Notes: a model not told the origin generated them from the sequence alone. A DNA stretch of 64,000 nucleotides from Sphingomonas alba (GCF_023516555.1 NZ_JAMGBD010000001.1:992001-1056000), one strand, 5' to 3'; positions 12,211-19,951 are shown, counted from the first letter of the stretch. A program made the numbers and translations.

Positions 12211-14882
12211 GCCTCGCCTTCCTTGATGCGATTCCACAGTGCCGCGATCCTTTGCCGCGCCTCGTCGTGGGCGGCAAGCAGCGCATCCCAGTCCGGGTAA
12301 CCGCAGACTTCGGCGACCAGCGGGCGAGACTCCGGCGGTGGCACGCTGCCGTCCGGCGCGACCAGGCGCATGGTGACGAGGATGCGGGAAAGCAGGCGGA
12401 GGTCAGCGTCGGCCCGCATGGTTATATGGCCGGCCTCAAGCAGCGGTGCCATCGCAAATTCGAGACGCGGGTCGAAGCCGGTGCGGTGGGTCAGCTGCAG
12501 GACGTGGACGGCAAATTCGAGATCGACCAACCCACCTGGGCCGAGCTTGATATCGAGCGGGCCGGACGGAGGCTTATGTTTCGCCATGTCGAGGCGCATT
12601 TTGGCGGCGTCTGCGCGGACCTTCGCCGGATCGCGCTTCATGCCGAGCACGGTAAGGATGGCGTCCTTGAGTTTGGCCCGCCCCGCGTCCGAGCCATGGA
12701 CAGGGCGCGCTCGGAGGAGCGCCATATGCTCCCAGGTCCAGGCTTCGTCGCGCTGGTAGGCCAAAAAGGCATCCATGCGGACGGCCATCATGCCTTCCGC
12801 ACCCTGCGGCCTCAGCCGCGTATCGACGTCGTAGAGAGGGCCGGACGCCGTGGGCACCGAGAGCGCTGCGACAATGCGGCGAGCGAGGCGGTTGTAATAG
12901 TCGGTTGCGCTGAGCGGCTTCTTGCCATCGGAACTGCTGCCTTCCGGGGCGTCGAAGATGAAGATGAGATCGAGGTCGGAAGCGTGGGTAAGAGCCCTGC
13001 CGCCGAGGCGGCCGAGGCCAAGGATCAACAGTTCACCGCCGGCGACGGTGCCATGCAGCTGCTCGAACTCGCGGGTTGCGGCGGCGGCGAGCGCCTGGAT
13101 CGCGCCCTCTGCAACATCGGCATAGCCCATCATGATGTCGAGCGGGTCGCGGTGCTTGAGGATCAGCTGCACCCCGAACGCAAAGCGACGCTCGTTGACG
13201 AGGCGGCGGACGCGGTCGAGCTGCTGGTCGTAATCGTCGCCTGAATGGCGCAGCTTTCGTGCGAACTCCGCTGGCTCAGGGGGCGCGGCAAAGCTGGATG
13301 CATCGATCAGCCCGTCGAACAGAACCGGACGGCGTGCGAGCTGGTCAGCCAGGACGGGCGCATGCGCCAGGATCAACGACAGCATGTCGGCCAGGGGCGC
13401 TTGCGCCTGCAGCAGGCGGAACAGGTTCACACCGCTCGACAGCCGCTCGATAATGTCGCTGAACCGGTTGAGCGCGTGGGTTGGGTCGGGGCCATGGGCG
13501 ATGGCGCGGAGCATGACCGGGAGCATCGCCTCGAACGCCCGGCGGGCGGCGGGGGAGCGCAACGATCGAACGTCGCCGGCACGCCATTCGGCGATGCGCT
13601 TGAGCGGCTGCTGCGTGTCCTTGAAGCCGAGTTCCTTGAGCTCGCCCTCAAGAATATCGCGGTCGTTGGAGAGAAGCGCACCGCGGTCGCCGGCAAGTTC
13701 GTCAAATCGGGTACCGACGAAATCGACGTACGGCTGCAGTGAAGCGATGAGCGCGCCGCCGTCCGGCAGGCCGTCGAGCCGTGCAACTGCGTCGAGGCCT
13801 CTAGGGTCCAGCGGTAGCCGGTGAGTCTGCTGGTCGGCGATCATCTGGATCCGATGCTCGACGGTCCGCATACGGCGGTAGGCCGCGGCGAACCCTTCCG
13901 CGACTTGAGCCTCGAGACGGCCTTCGAACGCCAGGGCCGACAGTGCGTCGAGCGTTGCCGGCGTGCGCAATGATGGCTCGCGACCGCCGTGGATCAGCTG
14001 CTGGACCTGCGTGAAGAATTCGGCCTCGCGGATGCCCCCGCGGCCGCGTTTCAGGTCGAATCCCGGGCCAAAGGCCTGGCCCTGCGCATAATGGTCGCGG
14101 ATACGGATGCTGATGTCCCGAATCTCGTCGATGGCGCCGAAATCGAGCGCGCGGCGCCAGATGAAGGGCTGGATTTCGGCCAGGAAGCGCTCGCCGAGCG
14201 CTTTGTCGCCGGCAGCGGCGCGGGCGCGAATGAAAGCGGCCCGCTCCCACGGCAGGGCTTGCGATTCATAATAGGAGATCGCGGCAGCAACCGGGAGTGC
14301 GATCGGCGTTACCTCGGGCGACGGACGCAGCCGCATATCCACGCGGGCCACATAGCCATGTTCGGTACGCTGCTGGAGCAGTTCCACCATTCGGCGAGCG
14401 ACCCGGACTGCGGCTTCCCCCGGATCGTCGCGCTCGCGGCGCGGCAGTGTCGCGGGATCGAACAACAGGATGAGGTCGACGTCGGAGGAATAATTGAGCT
14501 CGTGGCTGCCGAGCTTGCCGAGGGCCAGGACGGTAAAGCCTTTTGCCTCGGCGCCGGGAACACGCTCTGAAATCGCCGTTGTCAGGGCACGGTCAATCGC
14601 TTGGTCAGCGAAGTCTGAGAGGATGCGGGTGACGTCCTCCAGGGGCAGCTCGCCGGCCAGATCGCCAAGCGCTACGGCCAATGCCAGGGCCGTTCTCCGA
14701 CGCCGAAGCTCTTCGCCGACATCATTTCCCGCGAGGTTGAGCGCGAGAGGGACGACTGCCCGAGCGCCCTTTCCGACGAAAGCATCGGCAATGTCGGAAA
14801 ATACCGACGCGGTCTCGCGCAGGAATGGCGAGCAGGCCAGCGCCCTTTGCAGCACTTCGCGTCGCTTGCCGATTGCGTCCAT
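12207..14882 (-). CDS. glnE: Bifunctional glutamine synthetase adenylyltransferase/adenylyl-removing enzyme
   Basis: Adds AMP to glutamine synthetase and removes it in response to PII and glutamine. 891 residues, slightly shorter than the E. coli enzyme. Both nucleotidyltransferase domains are intact. The N-terminal one shows GKLGSHELNYSSDVDLI near residue 125, and the C-terminal one GLGRLGGRALTHASDLDLI near residue 620. The spacer and PII-related domains lie between and after them. It is the first gene of a glnE-bcp pair, divergent from the small NepR-like gene. Confidence 0.95.
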   Translation of the reverse strand: MDAIGKRREVLQRALACSPFLRETASVFSDIADAFVGKGARAVVPLALNLAGNDVGEELRRRRTALALAVALGDLAGELPLEDVTRILSDFADQAIDRALTTAISERVPGAEAKGFTVLALGKLGSHELNYSSDVDLILLFDPATLPRRERDDPGEAAVRVARRMVELLQQRTEHGYVARVDMRLRPSPEVTPIALPVAAAISYYESQALPWERAAFIRARAAAGDKALGERFLAEIQPFIWRRALDFGAIDEIRDISIRIRDHYAQGQAFGPGFDLKRGRGGIREAEFFTQVQQLIHGGREPSLRTPATLDALSALAFEGRLEAQVAEGFAAAYRRMRTVEHRIQMIADQQTHRLPLDPRGLDAVARLDGLPDGGALIASLQPYVDFVGTRFDELAGDRGALLSNDRDILEGELKELGFKDTQQPLKRIAEWRAGDVRSLRSPAARRAFEAMLPVMLRAIAHGPDPTHALNRFSDIIERLSSGVNLFRLLQAQAPLADMLSLILAHAPVLADQLARRPVLFDGLIDASSFAAPPEPAEFARKLRHSGDDYDQQLDRVRRLVNERRFAFGVQLILKHRDPLDIMMGYADVAEGAIQALAAAATREFEQLHGTVAGGELLILGLGRLGGRALTHASDLDLIFIFDAPEGSSSDGKKPLSATDYYNRLARRIVAALSVPTASGPLYDVDTRLRPQGAEGMMAVRMDAFLAYQRDEAWTWEHMALLRARPVHGSDAGRAKLKDAILTVLGMKRDPAKVRADAAKMRLDMAKHKPPSGPLDIKLGPGGLVDLEFAVHVLQLTHRTGFDPRLEFAMAPLLEAGHITMRADADLRLLSRILVTMRLVAPDGSVPPPESRPLVAEVCGYPDWDALLAAHDEARQRIAALWNRIKEGEA

Positions 14883-14916
14883 CAGGCAACGCTCTGCCCG
14901 ATTTCGACGAAAAGGC

Positions 14917-14941
14917 GAAACCCCTGGCCCTCGCCTGCGTT
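14917..14941 (+). promoter_or_regulatory. Candidate EcfG-type promoter for the small NepR-like gene
   Basis: GAAAC (14917-14921), 16 nt, then CGTT (14938-14941). The EcfG consensus is GGAAC-N16/17-CGTT, so one base of the -35 differs. The start codon of the next gene is only about 12 nt after the -10 element, which implies a nearly leaderless mRNA; no ribosome binding site is seen. Confidence 0.45.
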
Positions 14942-14952
14942 AAGTTCTTCTA

Positions 14953-15138
14953 ATGGCTAGCAACCCTCATAAGGAGACGGCTGGCGGGCACCATGTGGAA
15001 AGGCGCATCATCCGCGTCGAGAACTTGCCCGACCAGGCCGGAATTGCCGCGGCACTTCGTCGCGCATTCGCTGCTGGTATGCCTGAAAAGGACGATAGCG
15101 ATCTGATGTTCGAGGAATTACTGAGGCGGCTGCACTAG
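14953..15138 (+). CDS. Small protein, possible second NepR-like anti-sigma factor
   Basis: 61 residues, function not certain. The C-terminal half (ALRRAF... then MFEELLRRLH) can be laid over the true NepR in this window (ALRSVY... then DFLDLLGKLS) with a two-residue gap. NepR works through two such helices that clamp EcfG. The gene is convergent with ecfG (6 bp between stop codons) and has an EcfG-like promoter, as expected for a stress-locus member. The similarity is short and could be chance. Without it I would call this a conserved hypothetical protein. Confidence 0.5.
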   Translation: MASNPHKETAGGHHVERRIIRVENLPDQAGIAAALRRAFAAGMPEKDDSDLMFEELLRRLH

Positions 15139-15144
15139 CCGGCC

Positions 15145-15891
15145 TCAGGCTTCGTCGTCGAGGGCGCTTTCCTCGCTATCATCGTGACGACGCCGGGCGA
15201 TCGCATCGCTGCCGGCGCTCAGTTCGTCGACTTCGCCCATGATCGTCTGCAGCGCCGACTTGTTCGGGTCGGTCTTGTGCTGGCGGCGGGAGGGCAGCTT
15301 GCCGCCTGACAGGAGGGCTTCCAACGCCACACGACCACGGGCCACGCGGCTTTTGATCGTGCCGACCGCGCAGCCGCAGATTTCCGCCGCTTCTTCGTAG
15401 GCAAAACCGCCGGCGCCGACGAGGATCAAAGCCTCGCGCTGTGGCTGCGGCAGATGCATCAACGCCCGCTGCATGTCACCGAGCTCGATATGCCGATCCT
15501 GGCTCGCCGGAGCGGCAAGGATCTTCGAGGCGGTGAGGTCATCCCACTCGCCCTTGAACCGCGCGCGGCGCATCTGGCTGAGGAACAGGTTGCGCAAGAT
15601 GATGAAGGTCCAGGCCCGCATGTTGGTGCCGGCCTGGAACCGCTTGCGCGCCGCCCATGCTTTAAGAAGCGTTTCCTGGACGAGGTCGTCGGCGAGGTCG
15701 CGGCTGCCCGACAGCGAACGTCCGAAGGCGCGCAGGTGCGGGATCACCGCCGCCAGATGGTCTTTGAACTCATCGTCGGGGAGCGGCACCGGCTCGGGCC
15801 GTACCTCCTCGATGATTTCGTCGTCTTCAGCTTCGTCGGACACTTTACCCCACCCCGTTGCTGGGCCGGAGGCCGCATGCGCAATGTTCAT
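15145..15891 (-). CDS. ecfG: General stress response ECF sigma factor, EcfG type
   Basis: 248 residues. Region 2 is in residues 40-110 (IPHLRAFGRSLSGSRDLADDLVQETLLKAW, TNMRAWTFIILRN). Region 4 helix-turn-helix is near residues 130-190 (LPQPQREALILVGAGGFAYEEAA, CGCAVGTIKSRVARGR). Both match the EcfG group, which NepR sequesters and phosphorylated PhyR releases. Acidic N-terminal and about 55-residue C-terminal extensions make it longer than typical EcfG (about 180 residues). It follows a 45-residue membrane protein gene in one unit with an EcfG-type promoter, which suggests autoactivation. Confidence 0.9.
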   Translation of the reverse strand: MNIAHAASGPATGWGKVSDEAEDDEIIEEVRPEPVPLPDDEFKDHLAAVIPHLRAFGRSLSGSRDLADDLVQETLLKAWAARKRFQAGTNMRAWTFIILRNLFLSQMRRARFKGEWDDLTASKILAAPASQDRHIELGDMQRALMHLPQPQREALILVGAGGFAYEEAAEICGCAVGTIKSRVARGRVALEALLSGGKLPSRRQHKTDPNKSALQTIMGEVDELSAGSDAIARRRHDDSEESALDDEA

Positions 15892-15916
15892 TGATACGCC
15901 TGTAAAAAATAGGAAG

Positions 15917-16054
15917 TCAGCCAGCGACCAGCAATATGACCGCGAAGATCGCGATCACGAGCAACAGTCCGACGCCTAGCACCACGCGGGTGACGTGTGG
16001 CGTTGCACCGGCGCGCGCTTCGGTCGTCGTCAAATGCTCACTCGGCTCGGCCAT
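15917..16054 (-). CDS. 45-residue single-helix membrane protein upstream of ecfG
   Basis: A short gene with ATG at 16054 and TGA at 15919-15917. It has a polar N-terminus of about 22 residues, then one hydrophobic helix (VVLGVGLLLVIAIFAVILLVAG) that ends the protein. GGAAG lies about 9 nt upstream of the ATG. It sits 25 bp before ecfG and directly behind an EcfG-type promoter, so it should be made together with the sigma factor under stress. No family recognised. Confidence 0.7.
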   Translation of the reverse strand: MAEPSEHLTTTEARAGATPHVTRVVLGVGLLLVIAIFAVILLVAG

Positions 16055-16085
16055 TGAACGGGACTTCCTTGAGGAATGGACTTTC

Positions 16086-16108
16086 CGCGCCAACGCGGAG
16101 TTGGCGCG
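16086..16108. repeat. Perfect 9-bp hairpin overlapping the ecfG promoter
   Basis: CGCGCCAAC (16086-16094) and GTTGGCGCG (16100-16108) pair perfectly around a 5-nt loop. It lies 25 bp after the phyR stop codon and contains the -10 element of the EcfG-type promoter. It could end phyR transcripts, although no T-run follows, or act as an operator. Confidence 0.7.
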
Positions 16109-16116
16109 ACTGTTCC
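16092..16116 (-). promoter_or_regulatory. EcfG-type promoter for the membrane protein-ecfG unit
   Basis: On the minus strand GGAAC (16116-16112), 16 nt, CGTT (16095-16092), an exact match to the alphaproteobacterial EcfG consensus. It lies 38 bp upstream of the small membrane protein gene, implying positive autoregulation of ecfG. Confidence 0.75.
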
Positions 16117-16132
16117 CTTACGGAAACGAAGT

Positions 16133-16936
16133 CTATCCCGCTGGAACGGTCGCCGCGTCGAAGAACAGGGCCTGGCTGATCGCCGCCTTCACTGTCGAGC
16201 GCTGGAATGGCTTGGTGATGAGGAATGTCGGCTCCGGCCGGGTACCGGTCAACAGGCGCTCCGGAAAGGCGGTGATAAAGATCACGGGCACCGAAAATTC
16301 GGCGAGGATGTCCTTGACCGCGTCGATGCCCGAACTGTCGTCGGCGAGCTGGATGTCCGCCAGTACCAACGTCGGCGGCGACTGGCGCGCCTGGGCGACT
16401 GCCTCGGTGCGCGTGACTGCAACGCCGGTGACGTTGTGACCAAGGTCGCGGACAATCATTTCGATGTCCATTGCGATAATCGGCTCGTCTTCGATGATCA
16501 GCACGTCCGCATGGGTCTGGCGCTCGATTTCGGCCAGAGCCTCAGCGACCAGGCTGTCCACGTCTTCTGGCGAGACACCAATCAGATATGCGGCGTCCTC
16601 CGTCGAAAACCCTTCTAGCGACGTCAGCAGCAAAGCCTGGCGCGACAGTGGCGTGATGCGTGACAGCCGAGCTTGAGCGATGCCTTCGGCGCCGAAACCG
16701 GTGACACCCGAAGGCTCCTCGCCCGGCTCGATATTCGCGGTCGACCAGATGGCGTGGAAGGTCTTGTAGAGACCCAGCCGGGGGTCGACGTCCCGGGGGA
16801 AATCATTCGGCGCGGCGACGATGGCTTCGAGCGCTGCACGCACGAAGGCGTCACCATGAGCCTGCGATCCCGTAAGGGCGCGGGCATAGCGGCGAAGAAA
16901 CGGCAGGTGCGGCGCGAGTTCCTGTCCAAGCGACAT
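16133..16936 (-). CDS. phyR: General stress response regulator PhyR
   Basis: 267 residues. Residues 1-130 are a sigma-factor-like domain with EcfG-like regions 2 and 4. Residues 142-255 are a receiver domain with acidic residues in IIEDEPIIAMD, phospho-acceptor Asp194 (LADIQL), and FITAFPERLLTG in place of the usual T/A switch loop, as in the FAT GUY receivers. When phosphorylated, PhyR binds NepR and frees EcfG. AGGGAGAG 7 nt upstream supports the ATG at 16936. Divergent from nepR-phyP, with a shared promoter region. Confidence 0.96.
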   Translation of the reverse strand: MSLGQELAPHLPFLRRYARALTGSQAHGDAFVRAALEAIVAAPNDFPRDVDPRLGLYKTFHAIWSTANIEPGEEPSGVTGFGAEGIAQARLSRITPLSRQALLLTSLEGFSTEDAAYLIGVSPEDVDSLVAEALAEIERQTHADVLIIEDEPIIAMDIEMIVRDLGHNVTGVAVTRTEAVAQARQSPPTLVLADIQLADDSSGIDAVKDILAEFSVPVIFITAFPERLLTGTRPEPTFLITKPFQRSTVKAAISQALFFDAATVPAG

Positions 16937-17057
16937 TCAAAGTCTCTCCCTGAATCCCCGGCGGCCCTATTGGGCGCACCGTATGATCGTTGCAACCCCG
17001 GAACCGAACGCCACGCGGTCCAGCCGCCTGCATCCCCCCGAGATCATTTCGAGTGTT

Positions 17058-17085
17058 GGAACAAAGAAGCGCGCTTTTAGTTTCC
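17058..17085. promoter_or_regulatory. Near-symmetrical EcfG-type promoter between phyR and nepR
   Basis: Plus strand: GGAAC (17058-17062), 16 nt, AGTT (17079-17082). Minus strand: GGAAAC (17085-17080), then TGTT 16 nt further on. Both lie on the same 28 bp around the palindrome AAGCGCGCTT. Each strand is near the EcfG consensus, so the site may fire in both directions. Confidence 0.5.
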
Positions 17086-17243
17086 ACGCATCAATTGGGG
17101 GCGTTTTTCCTTGCAGTTTGACGAGGTGCAAAGGGGGGATATAGGTGCGCGCCAAAGCCGCTATCGACCCGTCTTGCGTAGTGGATGTGAAGAGGACCAT
17201 GTGGGTCGAACATTTGATGTACCCAGGCGAGGGGGACGACGAG

Positions 17244-17429
17244 TTGAGTGACAAGCGCAACAGCGACCGTCTCGCCGGAAAGGACAATTCGAAAGTGCGT
17301 TCCAAGCGCAAACCTGAAGGAGGCTCGAAAGCCGGCGACCTCGGGAAAGCCTTGCGATCGGTTTACGACAATACGCTTCGCGAAGAGGTTCCGGGCGATT
17401 TTCTCGACCTGCTGGGCAAGCTCAGCTAG
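17244..17429 (+). CDS. nepR: Anti-sigma factor NepR
   Basis: Binds EcfG in unstressed cells and is captured by phosphorylated PhyR. The conserved core, KALRSVYDNTLREEVPGDFLDLLGKLS, has both NepR helices. I chose the TTG at 17244 (61 residues), with GAGGGGG 8 nt upstream, because it gives the usual family length. A GTG at 17145 with AAGGGGGG upstream would give 94 residues with an unusual N-terminus and cannot be excluded. It is followed 27 bp later by the phyP-like gene. Confidence 0.9.
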   Translation: MSDKRNSDRLAGKDNSKVRSKRKPEGGSKAGDLGKALRSVYDNTLREEVPGDFLDLLGKLS

Positions 17430-17456
17430 GTCGGCGCGCTAACGGCAGCGCGATCC

Positions 17457-18989
17457 GTGGACGAACGTCCTTCCCAATTCGATCGCCTGCCGACGGGCAC
17501 GAAGCTGTTGCTGATCCTGTCTGCGGCGCTGCTGCCGCTCGGCCTCGCGCTGGCCTGGGCAGCGCGCGACAGCCTGCACGACGCCAATATCGCCAACCGC
17601 GAAGCATCCGAGGAACAAGGCCGCGCGGTCGCACGGGCCATTGAGAGCCTGATTGCCCGCAATGCGCTGGCGCTCAGCGTCGCCGCCAACGGCGCCTTTC
17701 ACGACAATAGCGACGACCCCTGCGGCAATGCCGCACAATCGCTCGCGGTGACTCCGGCGATCGCCAACCGCTTCACCATCCGCGACACCAACGGCAAACT
17801 CCTTTGCGCCCATGGCAATTTCGAGCCCCGGCGCGAAGAGACCCTTGTGGCGCCCGGCGACATCAGGCTGTGGGTGTCGCGTCAGGACAATGCTGTCGAC
17901 TATCGCGTGGGGGTCGCCGGCGGCATGGCGACGGGCGATGTGACAGTCGATGCCTTGCGCGCAGCCGCCGCCGAAGTCAGCAAGGACATCGACGAACTCG
18001 TCGTCACGGATGGCGGCAGCCAGCTCGCCATCATTGAATCGCATCGCGCTGCTTCGACCGCCCAGCCGCTGCGCGGCCGGCACCGGATCGGCAGCGGCCA
18101 GCTGGAAGTCCACACCGCTGTCAATGTCGATCACACGACGATCTTCGACCAGGTGGCGATGATGCTGCCGATCCTGATGTGGGTCGTGGCGGCTTTGCTG
18201 AGCTGGTACCTGGTGCGTCGTTCACTGATCCAGCCCCTCGGGAGGCTGACGAGCGCGGTTACGGCCTATCAACCGGGCGACACTCTCGAGCTGCCGGAAA
18301 AACTGGGGCCTGCGGCAGAGATTCGCGAGCTTGGGCAGGCGTTCGAGCGCGCAGTCGCGAGGATCGAGGAATCCGAGCGCCATATGGCGGAAGCGCTGGA
18401 GGGCCAGAGGCGGTTGGTGCGCGAGGTCCATCACCGCGTGAAGAATAATTTGCAGGTCGTCGCCTCGCTTCTCAACATTCACGGCCGCAGCGCAACGATG
18501 CCGGAAGCACGCGCTGCTTATGCGGCGATCGGGCGCCGCGTCGACGCGCTGAGCGTCGTCCATCGCAACCATTTCGCCGAGGTCGAGGAGAGTCGCGGCA
18601 TTTCCCTGCGGCCGTTGCTCGTCGAGCTCTCGGCGACGCTGCGAGCCTCGGCACCGGACGATGCCAAGGCAACGCCAATCCAGCTCGACGTCGACCATCT
18701 GTACACGACGCAGGATGCCGCGGTGGCAGCCGCCTTCTTCGTCACCGAGGTCGTCGAGTTCGCCATGCTGGACCAACCCGGCCAACCGATCGAAATCGAG
18801 CTGAGGCGGATCAGCGAACTGGTCGCCCACCTCACGATTTCCAGCAACGCCCTGACGCCCGCGAAGGATGGAGACGCCCAGCGGCAGCAGTTCAGCCGGA
18901 TCATCGGCGGGCTGGCGCGGCAGTTGAGGTCACCGCTCGACGAGAGAATGGGGCGCTTGAGCGTTGATATTCCGGTCTTTCCCGACTGA
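17457..18989 (+). CDS. phyP: HisKA_2-type sensor kinase relative, PhyP-like regulator of PhyR
   Basis: 510 residues. Membrane helices near 15-33 and 236-256 enclose a periplasmic sensor region. A HAMP-like linker follows, then a HisKA_2 domain with EVHHRVKNNLQVV near residue 323. The C-terminal ATPase region is degenerate: the N-box position reads FFVTEVVEFA with no Asn, and no glycine-rich loop follows. In Sphingomonas, PhyP at this locus acts as a negative regulator (phosphatase) of PhyR. The loss of ATP-binding residues fits that role better than a kinase. Operon with nepR. Confidence 0.8.
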   Translation: MDERPSQFDRLPTGTKLLLILSAALLPLGLALAWAARDSLHDANIANREASEEQGRAVARAIESLIARNALALSVAANGAFHDNSDDPCGNAAQSLAVTPAIANRFTIRDTNGKLLCAHGNFEPRREETLVAPGDIRLWVSRQDNAVDYRVGVAGGMATGDVTVDALRAAAAEVSKDIDELVVTDGGSQLAIIESHRAASTAQPLRGRHRIGSGQLEVHTAVNVDHTTIFDQVAMMLPILMWVVAALLSWYLVRRSLIQPLGRLTSAVTAYQPGDTLELPEKLGPAAEIRELGQAFERAVARIEESERHMAEALEGQRRLVREVHHRVKNNLQVVASLLNIHGRSATMPEARAAYAAIGRRVDALSVVHRNHFAEVEESRGISLRPLLVELSATLRASAPDDAKATPIQLDVDHLYTTQDAAVAAAFFVTEVVEFAMLDQPGQPIEIELRRISELVAHLTISSNALTPAKDGDAQRQQFSRIIGGLARQLRSPLDERMGRLSVDIPVFPD

Positions 18990-19035
18990 TCGGGCATTTT
19001 TCACGCCGCCGCGAAAAATTTTTTCAAAGAGGGGC

Positions 19036-19061
19036 GGAACCCACCGGAAACGCAGGACGTT
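19036..19061 (+). promoter_or_regulatory. EcfG-type promoter driving no protein gene
   Basis: GGAAC (19036-19040), 17 nt, CGTT (19058-19061): an exact consensus match. It lies 46 bp after the phyP stop, and no open reading frame follows on this strand. It points at the hairpin element annotated as an sRNA. Confidence 0.75.
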
Positions 19062-19067
19062 GTGCAG

Positions 19068-19172
19068 GTTGGATAGTGACCTTTTGCCCCCCCGCTCTCG
19101 CTATCCGCTTAAATGGGCCCGGACTCGCCAACCCTCCCCCCCCCCGGTGGCGAATCCGGGCCCACGTTTCTC
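19068..19172 (+). ncRNA. Candidate GsrN-like general stress sRNA
   Basis: About 105 nt predicted from the start expected 7-10 nt after the EcfG -10 element. Hairpin 1 pairs GGATAGTGA (19071-19079) with TCGCTATCC (19098-19106) around an 18-nt loop holding CCCCCCC (19087-19093). Hairpin 2 has a 17-bp stem (19114-19130 with 19148-19164), a loop with C10, and the tail CGUUUCUCU, a plausible terminator. GsrN of Caulobacter is a similarly sized, EcfG-class-dependent sRNA with a C-rich target-binding loop, and relatives are often near nepR/ecfG. The 3' half is antisense to the end of tatC. Ends are predicted, not measured. Confidence 0.6.
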
Positions 19173-19951
19173 TGGGGCCCTTCATCTCCATTTGAGGCAG
19201 AGGCTTTGGCCAGGCGAGCAGCGCGCCAGTGCGTGATGCGAATGGCGAGGATCGCGAACTCGTATAGCAAATATAGCGGCACGAGCAGGATCAGCATCGA
19301 GACGACATCGGGCGGCGTCAGAACCGCCGACACCGCTGCGCAGACGACGATCGCGTAGCGGCGCGACTTGGCGAGCTGCTCCCGCGTGACAATCCCGGCC
19401 CGCTCTAGGATCATCAGCAGCACAGGTGTCAGGAAGGCTACGCCGAAGCCGAACAGAAAGCGGGTCGAGAAGGCCAAATAATTGCCCACAGCGGGCAAGG
19501 CTTCCTGATGGATGCCGCCGATTTCGCCCTGGTAGCCGAGCAGGAAATGCAGCGCCCACGGCATCGCGACGAAATAGGCGAAGCTTGCGCCCATCGCGAA
19601 GAACAGGGGCGTCATGATCAGGAAGGGCAGAAGCGCCTTCTTCTCCTTGGCGTAGAGGCCGGGCGCAACGAACTTCCAGATTTGCGTGGCAATGAAGGGG
19701 AAGGTGATCATCGCTGCGGCGAACAGGGCGACCTTCACCTCGGCAAAGAAGGCTTCGAAAATATCCGTGTAGATGAGCTTGCCCTGGCCGGCTTCGAGCA
19801 ACGGCTGGACGAGGACCGCGAAGATATCGCGGGCGAAGTAGAGGCAGATGAAAAAGGCAGCCGCCAGCGCTGCGATGCACATGATCAAACGGCGCCTGAG
19901 CTCGACCAGGTGCTCCATCAGCGGCGCCTTGGTGTCGTCGATATCCTTCAC
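19109..19951 (-). CDS. tatC: Sec-independent (Tat) translocase subunit TatC
   Basis: Receptor for twin-arginine signal peptides, 280 residues, six membrane helices. The conserved N-terminus MEHLVELRRRL and the FIATQIWKFVAPGLYAKEKK loop are present. Its GTG start overlaps the tatB stop (GTGA). The last 17 residues are encoded by a long inverted repeat with a G10 tract (coding strand), which also forms the end of the candidate sRNA on the other strand. Without it the protein would end near the usual family length. Confidence 0.96.
   Translation of the reverse strand: MKDIDDTKAPLMEHLVELRRRLIMCIAALAAAFFICLYFARDIFAVLVQPLLEAGQGKLIYTDIFEAFFAEVKVALFAAAMITFPFIATQIWKFVAPGLYAKEKKALLPFLIMTPLFFAMGASFAYFVAMPWALHFLLGYQGEIGGIHQEALPAVGNYLAFSTRFLFGFGVAFLTPVLLMILERAGIVTREQLAKSRRYAIVVCAAVSAVLTPPDVVSMLILLVPLYLLYEFAILAIRITHWRAARLAKASASNGDEGPQRNVGPDSPPGGGRVGESGPI
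19114..19164. repeat. 17-bp inverted repeat with a C10 tract in the loop
   Basis: Stems 19114-19130 and 19148-19164 differ at one position. The loop holds ten consecutive C (19136-19145). It lies at the meeting point of two convergent units (nepR-phyP-sRNA and the tat genes), inside the 3' end of tatC. It may serve as a two-way terminator. The homopolymer is prone to slippage. Confidence 0.8.
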
